This document shows, piece after piece, positions 11,286 to 21,235 of a stretch of DNA of 64,000 bases (position 1 is its first letter; the number at the start of each line of letters is the position of its first letter). The translations under genes were made by a program, and so were the position numbers. Location: contig CAICTM010000024.1 in assembly GCA_903772945.1 (NCBI GenBank), positions 62,001 through 126,000 of the forward strand, written 5' to 3'. The notes below the pieces were generated by a model. The model saw only the letters and a program-made list of their open reading frames with translations, searched no databases and was not told the DNA's origin. This stretch comes from Seminavis robusta. Its lineage: Eukaryota > Bacillariophyta > Bacillariophyceae > Naviculales > Naviculaceae.

Positions 11286-11775
11286 ACTAACGTGGTCGTC
11301 ATTTCAACTAGCTTTGTATTGTAAACAACTCTACAGAGACAACAGAGCAACGGCAACACTGTTTACAATGAGTTACACTTAGTTTTCAAGCTTTTGCAGC
11401 ACTTGAAGAATCACTGCAACGGCACCTGCCTCCCCCCACCTCTTTTCCAACAGCTGAGCTCTGTGAGATTCGTCCAAGTCAGTCAAACAAGATGATGATC
11501 CAAGTCAGTCAAACAAGATGGCATTGCTTCTTTGAATCAAGCTCTAGAGCAATACAATTAATTTGGTGTTAGTAGAATTCTAATGATTACTCTGTAGGAG
11601 ATAAAACATACTTGTAACTCAGTCATTGATAGCTAGCTAGCTAGTAGCTATAGATCAGCACCAGCAGCACCAGCAGCAGCACCAGCATGCAGTATTGGTA
11701 CATGAGTCCTCAGTCAACATGCCATGGAGATTCTTAATATCAAAGCTTTTAAATTTTTACTTTTAATATTTTTAC

Positions 11776-11961
11776 CTAAAAGTAAAATTTCATTTTTGTA
11801 CAGGCTGGTTTCTCTGCGTCCTCGCACAAAAGACACACTTGGTACATTTGCATTAACTCTTTGAGTCTCTTACTAGTTAAATTTTGGCTACTCGTTAAAT
11901 ACTTAAGAACACTAGGTTCTTCTAAGGACTTAACAACTTCAACTGATGTGGAAGGTGCCAT
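11776..11961 (-). CDS. possible short ORF or gene fragment (61 aa)
   Basis: A 61-residue frame starting MAPSTSVEVVKSLEEPS and continuing with a charged helix ending RLKELMQMYQVCLLCEDAEK, then AC. The single pair of CxxC cysteines and a downstream cysteine could be a remnant of a zinc-binding motif. It starts with ATG and has plausible composition, but no family is recognised and neighbouring DNA is AT-rich and non-coding. It may be a fragment of a decayed gene. Confidence 0.25.
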   Translation of the reverse strand: MAPSTSVEVVKSLEEPSVLKYLTSSQNLTSKRLKELMQMYQVCLLCEDAEKPACTKMKFYF

Positions 11962-12169
11962 TCTCCTTTAGGAGCGCTGCACCAGGGAAATGGCACCAAA
12001 TTTACGCGACTCTGCTAGAAGAGTACCACACACAAAATCTACACAAACGTAATTGGCGCAGCAACACTCTTGCTCTCGTGCTTTATGAAGCCCCCAATCC
12101 TGACTACCAGGTACCGTATTTCTACTTCCTGCAAGTTGCGAAAATGATGTCCTATTTTCTAAGCCTGCA

Positions 12170-12455
12170 GAACGGATTGGCCTTTGATTGGCCAACGATT
12201 GACCAACGATTGGCCACATAGAATTTCGATTAGCCAAAACTTGTCCACTGATTAGCCACCAATTGGCCACTGGTAGTTGGCCTCAAAGACTATAGTAAAA
12301 CAGTACTGATTGGCCAGTGATTGGCCAGAACGTGGCCAGTAAATGTCCTAGATTGGCCACTTTGCTTAGTCCATTGGCCAAGCATTGGCCAGTGATGTGA
12401 CACTGTTTGGACATTTACTTTGGCGATGGTAAATAGGTTGGGCCAGTCAATTGGC
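12170..12455. repeat. cluster of ATTGGCCA words
   Basis: More than a dozen copies or near copies of GATTGGCCA / TTGGCCAAC in about 280 bp, in both orientations because TTGGCCAA is palindromic. Spacing is irregular (9-30 bp), so this is not a simple tandem array. Each unit contains a CCAAT box in one orientation. No gene overlaps it. Confidence 0.7.
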
Positions 12456-12589
12456 AACTTGCTGGAAGCTGAAAAAATGGAATTGGGGTGAAAATTCATT
12501 CAAAAGTAAGCACGACTGCAAAACACTGGTATTTTAAATCATTTAGTACCGTTTCCGGACCCTGGAGCCTGGAGCATTTCAGGCTCCAC

Positions 12590-12815
12590 AAATGCAAAAT
12601 TGTAATTGTGAGGAATCGGCAAAATTGTAATTGTGAGGAATTAAAAATTGAAAATTGTTTTTGTTAGGGATCATTGTAATTGTGAGGAATCCGAAATTGT
12701 GAGTTGGAATTGTGGGGAATTGGAAAGTGAAAATTGGAATTGTGAGAAGTCCACAAAATTTAGAATTGGATTGTAAGAAATCGGCAAAATTGGAATTGTA
12801 TGGAATTGGAAAATG
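12590..12815. repeat. degenerate tandem repeat of AATTGTGAGGAATCGGC-like units
   Basis: Seven or so diverged copies of a unit about 25-30 bp long containing AATTGTGAGGAAT followed by CGGCAAAATTG or a variant. It lies next to the ATTGGCCA cluster and is AT-rich with no coding potential. Confidence 0.65.
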
Positions 12816-13097
12816 TAAAGTCTAGTTGTGTCAAATTTTGACTTTTATTATCATTTTTACAGTATTAACCAAAAATATATATTTGATATTACCCCACCTT
12901 TCCAACCATTGCTATAATGGTGAGATGGGGTGATTTGTTCAAATTTTGAAGAATTGCCGGATTGGGCGGAAACTTCGCGCCATAGTTCAGCATTGGATCA
13001 TCATCCAAGGTCATAGTAGTGAGTCTCAGTCCAAAGCTTGTCTTGTCACTTACTTACTTGTCATACAGCATCACAGCAACGACAGCATCACAGCAAC

Positions 13098-13511
13098 ATG
13101 AGTTTTGGCGGCAGCAAGAAGAAGAAGACCAAGTCTCACGAGTATTGGTATGAGCTTCTTTCCGCGGAGCAAGTTCGGACGTTGGTGTTGGCCGCCAAGT
13201 TGCCTGCTGCCGGTTCCAAGAAGAAGCAGATCGAACGTCTCATGGCGTGTGAATCGACGGAAACATATGGATGGGATCGCCCCAAGTCTATTGCCTGTAT
13301 CGTATCCTACTTGAAAGCGAAATGTAAGGAAGCTAACCTTCGCGCCAGTGGATCCAAGTACGAGCTGGTTCTTCGTCTCGTGGAGCATCACCATCAAGAC
13401 GACAAAGACAAGAATTCCCCCAAGAACAAGCGAGGCGCATCAGATGATGAGAAGGAGAATGCTGACAATAGTTTGCCCAACAAGAAGGCCAAACTTGCAC
13501 TTGCGGACTAG
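13098..13511 (+). CDS. SAP-domain protein, small basic, two SAP-like motifs
   Basis: Single-exon 137-residue protein. After a basic N-terminus (GGSKKKKTKSHEYWYELL) come two helix-turn-helix SAP-like motifs. The first is LSAEQVRTLVLAAKLPAAG followed by SKKKQIERLM (about residues 21-50). The second is YLKAKCKEANLRASGSKYEL followed by VLRLVEH (about 71-98). SAP motifs bind AT-rich or scaffold DNA, and the Gly-Ser-Lys-x-x-Leu/Ile-x-x-Arg-Leu core is visible in both. The C-terminus is charged with a Lys-rich stretch (NKKAKLAL) that could be a nuclear localisation signal. ATG at 13098 is the first Met in the frame. It is likely a nuclear chromatin or RNA-associated protein; the exact role is not inferable. 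Confidence 0.78.
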   Translation: MSFGGSKKKKTKSHEYWYELLSAEQVRTLVLAAKLPAAGSKKKQIERLMACESTETYGWDRPKSIACIVSYLKAKCKEANLRASGSKYELVLRLVEHHHQDDKDKNSPKNKRGASDDEKENADNSLPNKKAKLALAD

Positions 13512-14025
13512 AGAAGAGGACCGCGTTCCACCTCATGAAGCTGCACAAACAAGCAAACAAACAAATAAATTGAAATGGAACCCGTCATTCATGGGGGAAT
13601 GATTCAATGATTCAATCAATTCCAAAGGAGTAGGCGTCGCAATTGATTGATGGTTCGGAACCAAAAGTATTTCGGGCTCTTTTTGAAGATCAAGACGGAG
13701 AGGGAAGCATCAAAGCAATTGGTGATTTCGGGTTGGAGGGTCAGCGCTGAAGATGACGAAGACAGGGCCATAGTGTATAATAACAAGAATAAATACCGAT
13801 CTGCAAAATAGGCATCTACTCGTTTGTTTTGATTGCTTGTAGTCCTACCGGTAGGCTAGAATTTGACAACGGAATTGAGTGAATTTCTGTACTGAGATGA
13901 GAGTACTAGTACTACATGCAGTACCGGCATGGCACCAGAATCTAATCTGATTTGCTGGACTAAACACCACTGGAGTCAGCCCCAGTACTAGTACTTGTAC
14001 ATGCATGTAGCTGCCGAGAGTCTGC
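13512..14025. other. intergenic region, no gene seen
   Basis: 3' flank of the SAP gene; AT-rich, with several near-copies of the TACTAGTACT word. No structure beyond that was seen before the inverted repeat at 14026. Confidence 0.5.
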
Positions 14026-14103
14026 CAAGGTTAGGATCGTGTCGGGTTGTTGCGTCCTCGGTCCTCGGTTGCGTCCCCAACAACGATACTTAACCTCGGC
14101 AGG
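14026..14103. repeat. imperfect inverted repeat abutting the dispersed hairpin repeat
   Basis: Left arm CTGCCAAGGTTAGGATCGT at about 14029, right arm ACGATACTTAACCTCGGCAG at about 14084, complementary with a few mismatches and separated by a short GC-rich spacer that also pairs partly (GGGTTGTTG with CCAACAAC). It could fold as a hairpin, and it ends where the dispersed repeat begins. Confidence 0.6.
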
Positions 14104-14646
14104 TTAACTGCCTGAGTCCTCTACCCCTTTAATGGCAAATATTCTGTCTGTGGGATCCCCCTGGTTTTTGTCTGTGGGATCCCCTCATTTTGTCTCTGTG
14201 GGATCCCCTATTCCGGTGAAGCCAGGGTATAAGGATAGAGATAATGTAAGCGGGCAAAACTGGAAATTGAAGGTTCAATAAAAGTTAGGGGTAGGAATAT
14301 ATCAATGTAATTTAAGGTTAGTGCACTCAGGACAAAAACACAATAAGCCAGCAGGTGTTGTAAATTTAGAGTTACGCGATCGAATGATAGCTGCAAATTA
14401 TGGGTTAGCCCGTGGCAACGCCAATGCTAGCTTAATTAATATAAAACAGAAGGTTACAATGAGGGAATGCTAGTGGGCGGCAACACACGACGAAGTCGGG
14501 TGTTGTCGCCAGGGCTAGCTTAAATAAAAAAGAAGGTTATAATGAGGGAATGATACCGGGCGGCAACACACGACGAAGTCGGGTGTTGTCGCCAGGGCTA
14601 CCTTGAAAGAAGGATGCAATCTCCAACAAGATCCTCTTTCTTCTAT
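14092..14646 (+). repeat. dispersed hairpin repeat, copy E1 (left part, split by transposon)
   Basis: Left part of a roughly 600-bp repeat nearly identical to 45375-45982. It contains three TCTGTGGGATCCCC words near the start and two strong hairpins at 14476-14510 and 14559-14593 (GGCGGCAACACACGAC, loop GAA, then GTCGGGTGTTGTCGCC). The repeat stops at TCTTCTAT (14639-14646), where the DNA transposon begins; its right end continues at 33695. No protein-coding frame is conserved among copies. Confidence 0.85.
14639..14646. repeat. 8-bp target-site duplication, left copy
   Basis: TCTTCTAT at 14639-14646 and again at 33695-33702. In the uninterrupted repeat copy near 45930 this 8-mer is present once, followed directly by TTGTCTTTCTGCCGAGG, which here follows the right copy. 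Confidence 0.85.
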
Positions 14647-14647
14647 G

Positions 14648-14697
14648 GTATGGAAAAATCAAAGTTACTGCTGAAGTAGTGTACGATTTTTCCATAC
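14648..14697. repeat. perfect 13-bp subterminal hairpin at the transposon's left end
   Basis: GTATGGAAAAATC at 14648-14660 and its exact reverse complement GATTTTTCCATAC at 14685-14697, with a 24-nt loop, starting one base inside the element end. No equivalent was found at the right end, so it may be a left-end-specific transposase recognition structure. Confidence 0.75.
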
Positions 14698-14982
14698 AAG
14701 ACTTCCTAATCTGTACAGTAGAGCGGACAGTAAATATTCAAATTTTCACCACCTAACTCTCGTGGGTCTTGTACAGTCACAGCGAAGTTCCGAAGACTTA
14801 TTCGCAGAGGTGCAACGTACCGTTGGAACCCTCATTATTTCTTGCTCACATTTTGAAGACGTATCTACTCCGTAGAGTGAAGTCGTCGAGTCATTGAAAG
14901 GGTACCGGTACCAGTGCACTACAGCTAAGCTGCTACATCACCATGTTGTTTACTGCTAGTCATGTATTTAAAGAGTGGCTAG

Positions 14983-15552
14983 ATGTTAACAGTCGCTACC
15001 CTTACAATGGCTGAGATGAGGAAAACCAGGCAGAGTTATGTGTGCAAGTATGTTTTGCTGGAGGATCAAACTGACAGGGAAGACAGTAGAACCCAGTACT
15101 ATCTTGTAAAGACCAGATACCTTTCAAGTGACATCCTTGAGCAACTCATCATGGAAGGGAATGCGCTACCAATGACTCCTGATCAGACTTGGCTCTTGGA
15201 ACAGATGTTTGTGTGGGGTGTCAGGCACAGCAATGAATGGTACAGTGAAGTTCTTGCTGAGCTGGCATGGGAAGTGTATGAGCATGAACCTGTCACAAGG
15301 AAAGAGATGTGCAGAGAGGCAATCAAACCACTTATGAGAGGTGCCCTTCACCAGCAAGGTATTGGTGGAGACCATATTGAAGTCAAGTCTTTGCTACTTA
15401 CAGAGTGGGAAGAGTGGTTTGACACAGAGTGTTGGAGCCTGCACAAGAACAACCTGAGTGGAATGGCAATCAGTAGTGAGCAGTACATTTCCCACAGAGC
15501 TGCATTCACTCTCCATCATGGTGGCTACTCTTACCCAATGCACCTTGACTGA
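14983..15552 (+). CDS. transposon companion protein (unknown family, 189 aa)
   Basis: Intact 189-residue frame starting at 14983, or more likely at 15007 (MAEMRKTRQ). No known domain was recognised. Visible features: CKYVLLEDQ near the N-terminus, a Leu/Glu helix (SSDILEQLIMEG), a tryptophan-rich core (WLLEQMFVWGVRHSNEWYSE), then VLAELAWEVYEHEPVTRKEM and a second Trp/Glu segment (LLTEWEEWFDTECW). It looks soluble, acidic and helical, with no signal peptide. It converges on the transposase gene with a gap of only a few bases and lies inside the element, so it is inferred to be transposon-encoded. A decayed relative with the same layout and similar motif order is at 59953-60730. Unlike the transposase it has no stops or frameshifts. 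Confidence 0.62.
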   Translation: MLTVATLTMAEMRKTRQSYVCKYVLLEDQTDREDSRTQYYLVKTRYLSSDILEQLIMEGNALPMTPDQTWLLEQMFVWGVRHSNEWYSEVLAELAWEVYEHEPVTRKEMCREAIKPLMRGALHQQGIGGDHIEVKSLLLTEWEEWFDTECWSLHKNNLSGMAISSEQYISHRAAFTLHHGGYSYPMHLD

Positions 15553-16687
15553 TTTATTTCTGAAGAGATGGAAGCAGGAGCTGTAAGATTGTTCTTGTTT
15601 GTTATCCAACTAGCTGTCAACAGTAACACTGTATGAAAACATACCTTTATTTCAAACCAGTCACCCCTTTCTGTGCAGTTCTTGCTTGTCGCCTTGGTGC
15701 ATGTTGGTCCAAATCCTTCATTAGCGCCATGGTGCTTCTTTAGCTGCCAACAGTTGCCACAGTAGTCTCTAGTGCATTTTTGGCCAATAGACTCCATCTC
15801 CACTACATGATCCTTTCTCTTGTGCCCACAAGTGATGCAATATCTTCTGCTTCTGAATACCTTTCGCTGTGGCCTAAGGGGTGGGTGTGGCCTTGGTTGC
15901 CGCGCATTTGCCATGGCAAAGGGAGCGACATTTCTGTGCTGGTGCTCCACTCTTTGTGACATGCCGCTTACTCTTCCAAGTGTCATGTCTGCATTCATGG
16001 TTGCCGGATTACCAAAGGGAGTGCGGCTGTTGGTATGGTGAGTGTAGTTTGTTGTTAAAGCTTGAGCTGGCCTTGGTGCCGCTGGTAGGCTATGTCGAGT
16101 TTGACGAAAGGATGTGTTGAGTTCTTGTCGGTGTGGATCATTGGCGTTTGGTGCTGTGGCTTGTAATGAAGAGTGTTCCCTCCTCTTTTTTTAAAAGGTT
16201 TCAAGTTGGTGCCTGCTCTTCCGGTTCATTTGAACGACTGTCTCATCTCCATTGCTCCACGCTTTAAATCGAGTTGCCACCTCATTGTTCCAGTGACGCT
16301 CAAATGCCTTATAGTTTGGCTTTCCTCTACCTTGTAAATTGTAGTTCACATGTTCCTGAGTAAAGAATCGCTCTTCCTCACGATCAAGGTCAGTAGCTGT
16401 TCTTGTGCTATCTGGATATCGGAAAGGGATCCAAGGCTGTTTGTTGCATAAACTGGTGAAAGCTTGCAGTGTGCTCTCGCGACCATTCGAATCCGGTAGC
16501 AGCTTCGCCAACTCTCGATAGATCTCCAATCTGTTAAGAGCGTCGGCTTCTCTGATGTTGGCTTGTTCTGCCAGGTTCTCCAATTCGCCGTCTAACTCTG
16601 CTTGAGCTCCTGTATTGTCTGGCTCGTCAACGTCAACTTCAACCACCACATCATCATTGTCGTTGCCGGGATCCGTGACTGTCACTG

Positions 16688-17112
16688 TGCAATACACGGC
16701 TCTTAGCCTTATTCGCGACTCGATCCTAGATAGGGTTTGAGTTCGACTCATGACTGAGTCTCTCGTGAATAGTCATTTGAGACAGGATTCTCAATGACCG
16801 CTCTGGTCATACTAGGTTGATGATGAAACATCGCTCTAGATATTTAGCCAGCGTGGAGTACTTCCACGCTACTAGATCCATGCTAGACAAACCTTCACGC
16901 GTTCCGTTTTAGATCGTGGAGAGACGTAGGATTACTACCGCAACCTACTCTATCACACTTTATAGTCTCCCGCGGAGGCCAGATCTACGATCCCTTGATG
17001 ATGATCTCTCTCGTTGATTAGTTTTCATAGCTTTCTAATCTCTCTCATAACTTTCATTCTCTCAAACTCAAAACACTCGAAAGATCTTTACACTAGCTTT
17101 TAGCGTAGTGCA
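16688..17112 (+). repeat. gypsy-1 5' LTR
   Basis: 425 bp starting TGCAATACACGG and ending GCGTAGTGCA. It is followed by TTTTGTTAACAAACAATAGC, which is conserved next to the corresponding LTR of the second gypsy copy and is the probable primer-binding region. Confidence 0.9.
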
Positions 17113-17161
17113 TTTTGTTAACAAACAATAGCTTTCAGCTACCCTCAACTATTCCTTCACC

Positions 17162-20100
17162 ATGAAGATGGCTCAAGGAAAGCATGCGTTCCGCAACTCG
17201 AGAAACAGTTGCGTGACAAACCCATTCTTCCTCTCGTCGACAATGACGAAGAAAACGAGATCAACGATACTCGTACAACCACTTGCAAACTTCGCAACCA
17301 TGTTGCCAAGCGCAAATCAGAAGACTCTGACAATGAGGACAAACCCTCTATCAATTTCAATCACTTGGATGGAGGAATCTCTATCTGAGGATTAGGCCAG
17401 GATGATGATCAACGGAACCAGTTTCCGATTTCTCATACCAAAGTGATGAGAGATATCTCACTAACTAGTAAACAAGAATTGTTTGCAACTGATGAAACTA
17501 CGGCAAATTAGATATTGCCTAGAAGTGTCAGCTAGACTCTGACGATCTTTAGCATCGTTACCTCGTCCGTGGCCCACCTCGTAAACGTCGAAAACAAGAG
17601 ACCTCAAACCATCGTTATGTTAGATTTAACAAGCGAGAAAAGGGAAACCAAAACCGTTAAACTCCGTGCTTACTGGACAGGAGACATCCGGAACCTTGAT
17701 TGCTCAACCTCATGCTAAGAAATTACGCATGAAGGATCTTGGGGGCGTCCAAACAAAGTGGACTCCCCTGCAGGAGAATTAAACACCAGCACAAAGTGCA
17801 AAGGTGCATTCATGATTCCTGAATTCCACGAAGATAGAATTATCGAGTGGGATTTACACCGTCACCAAGAGCTGGGGGCGTATGACATGATCATAGGTCG
17901 AGACATTCTCTCTGACTTAGGATTAAAGTTCGATTTCACTACCATGTCAGTGGAATGGGACGCGCATCTATTCCTATGAAAGACATGACACCAATGAAGA
18001 AGAGAACTTCTTATTCCTGATCCTACTGCTGTGATGACAGTGCAGATCGTCTCAAGAAGATTCTTGATGGAAATACGAACAAGCTGACTTAAGGCAGGTT
18101 TGCCAAGTAAGATCAGTAAACACGGAAGAAGAAGGAACAGCTTCATTCCTTACTGACGAAGTACTCTGACCTTTCGATGGTACTTTAGGAAATGGCGATG
18201 GACGACTACGAAGTAGAACTTCTCCTGATGCTAAACCCTATCATGCCAGGGCTTATCCTATTCCACGGGTCCATACCAACACTCTCTAAGATGGAGGTTG
18301 AAGTCTCTGCGAGCAGGGGTACTCAAGAAGGTAAACCGTTCCGAGTGGGCGGCACCAACTTTTATCATTCCCAAGAAAGATGGATCTGTACGATTCATCT
18401 CTGATTTCCGGGAACTAAACAAAGGATTAAGCGGAAACCTTATCCATCCCAAAAATACAGGACATGCCTTGAATCTAGATGGATTCAAGTACGCTACTAG
18501 TCTAGACCTGAACATGGGATACTATCACATCGACTGTCACCTCACTCGAAGCAACTCTGTACCATCGTACTTCCGTGGGGAAAATACAGTACCAGAGGTT
18601 GCCAATGGGCCTATGTATAGTCCGACTCTTCCAAGAGAAGATGGAACGCTAATGCACGACCTAGAATACTGCCGTTGCATACATTGTGATCTACTCATCC
18701 TAACTAACGGCGATCTGGCAGATCACGTTGAAAAGTTGGATGAAGTTCTCCGAAGGCTTCGAGAAGCCGGATTAAGATCAATGCTACCAAGTCTTCTTCG
18801 CAAGAGGAGAACTTGAATACCTAGGTTAAGGATACTCGAGAAGGGATCCAACCTATAACCAAGAAATAGACGCGATCCAGATATCGCTCTCCTACAACAA
18901 AGAAACCGTAGATTCATTTGGACTAGTGAACTACTATCGAGACTGTGGATTAGACGATCACATGTATGGCCCCACTCGCTTCGTGATTCCAAAACAACGA
19001 AGTGGAAATGGGAAGCGGAAACGACAAGGCCTTTAGCCAGATAAGAAGATCATCAGCAAAGAAAACTTTGCTCGCCTACCTGACTTCAACGATACATTCG
19101 TTATCACACGATGCGAGTGATACTCAACTAGTGCAGTATTTCCCAGAAGGGAAAACCTATCGCGTTCTACAGCAGGAAGCCAACCCTGCTCAGACACGTT
19201 ACACAGTTACCGAGAAGGAACTTCTCAGTATCGTAGAAACCTAAAAGAGTTCGTAACATTTTCTGGGACAGAGATCGTTGTACATACGACCACAAGAATC
19301 TTACATGTAAGAACTTCAATACCGATCGCTAATGCGATGGCGCCTTATTCTGGAAAGATACGGCCCTGAACTACGTACATCAAGGGCGAACAGAACATCG
19401 TCGCGATGCGTTGTCGAGACTTACATCTCAACAACGACGGTTCTTCAGACAAATGGACGCCAGCGAGATCGCTGAGCTCATGGCTGCAGACGAAGAGGAC
19501 TTCCCTAGCGAGTTCCCTCTCTCGTTCCCCGGGATCGAACATCGTCAGAAAGACGACAACGATATCAAGAAACTCCTCAGGGACAAGCCAAAACGACTAC
19601 AAGAACATCTTTCCCCAGAGGGGATAATCTTACGACTTAGTAGTTTAAGGACGATAAAATCGTCGTAACCTAAAACTATGCAGAAGAAACTAGTTGAATG
19701 GTACCATGGTGTGCTGATGCATCCTGGCGAAACTCGCACAGAACTACCATCAGCCAACACTACACCTGAAAGGACTGCGCAAACTGTGCAGGCCGTATGT
19801 CAGCGTTGCCAAAGCTGCCAGATGAACAAACCCAAGACGCGTAAGCTTGGATTGATGCCCTCAAAGACTTGCGAGGAGATCCCTTGGGAAGACTATGTAT
19901 TGACCTGATAGGTCCTTACAACGTCGGGATCCTAAGAAAAAGAATTCTGCACATTCATTGCTTGACAATGATTGATCCCGTAACCGGATGGTTCGAGATT
20001 GCAGAGCGAGATCTGCTCCAAGGCAGCAGACGAAGTAGCCAATCGTCAAGAACAAACGTGGCTTACTCAGGTATCCATGGCCTGCTGAGGTATCATGGAT

Positions 20101-20520
20101 ATGAGGACGTGAGTTCCGCGCAGAGGTCGAAAAGAATCTCCGGGATGGATATGGACTTCGTCGCAAGTTCATTACAACGCTGAACCCTCAAGCCAACTCT
20201 ATGGTCGGCGTGCTCATCAAACCAACGTAACTGATGCTGTTCAAAACATCAAGTGCCAAGACGACCTCGTGAATGGATCTGGGATGGAGTCCTCACGGCG
20301 GTTCGCTTTGCAATGAATGCCACGATTCATACCACCTTGCGCGCAACGCCCGCACAGCTCGTGTTCAATCGTGACGCGATTCACAACGTCCGGTTCGAAG
20401 CAACTGGAAGTACATCAAGGAACGTCGCCAACGACTAATCCAACAAACAAACGTAGGAAAACGCGACGCGTGTCCCTCATCAATACAATGTCAACGTACC
20501 GTGATGATTCAACAGTATAG
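17162..20520 (+). pseudogene. gypsy-1 gag-pol remnants
   Basis: Gag: short start at 17162 with an acidic/basic fragment, the rest deleted. Protease tail at about 17758-17940: FMIPEFHEDRIIEWDL and GAYDMIIGRDILSDLGL. Reverse transcriptase 18298-18816: WAAPTFIIPKKDGSVRFISD (fingers) and YATSLDLNMGYYHI (palm), but the YxDD region is corrupted. RNase H at about 19020-19250: YTVTEKELLSIVET. Integrase 19678-20450: a zinc-binding remnant ending VCQRCQSCQMNKPKTRKLG, core pieces including DLIGPYNVG and LTMIDPVTGWFEIAE, and a late segment ATPAQLVFNRD. Many frame breaks; no intact polyprotein. Confidence 0.85.
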
Positions 20521-20807
20521 CACCGCAAGTACGGTCAGGCAAAGTACAAAGGTCCTTACACTATAGACCGAGTCAATGACAATGGCACTGTACGGCTCCG
20601 ACATGCTACCGCCAATGGTGGCACAGTCTACCAGACTTGGAACATAAGGTATATACACCCAAACAAGGCCTGATCCCCTTGTAGGATTGCCATCGTGCGA
20701 TGCACATGTCTACATCCAAATCTCATGAGAGTGCCCCGCACTTTAAATCATATGTTCTCCTTGTCCGACTGCTGTCGCGCCTTCTGTGACCCTTGTCAGG
20801 GGGCGAA

Positions 20808-21235
20808 TGCAATACACGGCTCTTAGCCTTATTCGTGACTCGATCCTAGATAGGGTTTGAGTTCGACTCATGACTGAGTCTCTCGTGAATAGTCATTTGA
20901 GACAGGGTTCTCAATGACCGCTCTGGTCATACTAGGTTGATGATGAAACATTGCTCTAGATATTTAGCCAGCGTGGAGTACTTCCACGCTACTAGATCCA
21001 TGCTAGACAAACCTTCCACGCGTTCTGTTTTAGGATCGTGGAGAGACGTAGGATTACTACCGCAACCTACTCTATCACACTTTATAGTCTCCCGCGGGAG
21101 GCCAGATCTACGATCCCTTGATGATGATCTCTCTCGTTGATTAGTTTTCATAGCTTTCTAATCTCTCTCATAACTTTCATTCTCTCAAACTCAAAACACT
21201 CGAAAGATCTTTACACTAGCTTTTAGCGTAGTGCA
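20808..21235 (+). repeat. gypsy-1 3' LTR
   Basis: 428 bp, about 98% identical to 16688-17112, with differences mostly single bases and one-base indels. It abuts transposase coding sequence on its right. Confidence 0.9.

Larger units (their letters stand above)
16688..21235 (+). mobile_element. Ty3/gypsy LTR retrotransposon (gypsy-1), degraded
   Basis: Flanked by TGCA-bounded LTRs (16688-17112 and 20808-21235) that differ at about 2%. A polypurine tract (AGGGGGCGAA) precedes the 3' LTR. Internal order is gag remnant, protease, reverse transcriptase, RNase H, integrase, which defines Ty3/gypsy. Stops and frameshifts are frequent and most of gag is missing compared with the second copy at 27729-32141. 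The flanking 5-mers (CACTG left, TCTGG right) do not match, so no target duplication is visible. Confidence 0.9.
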
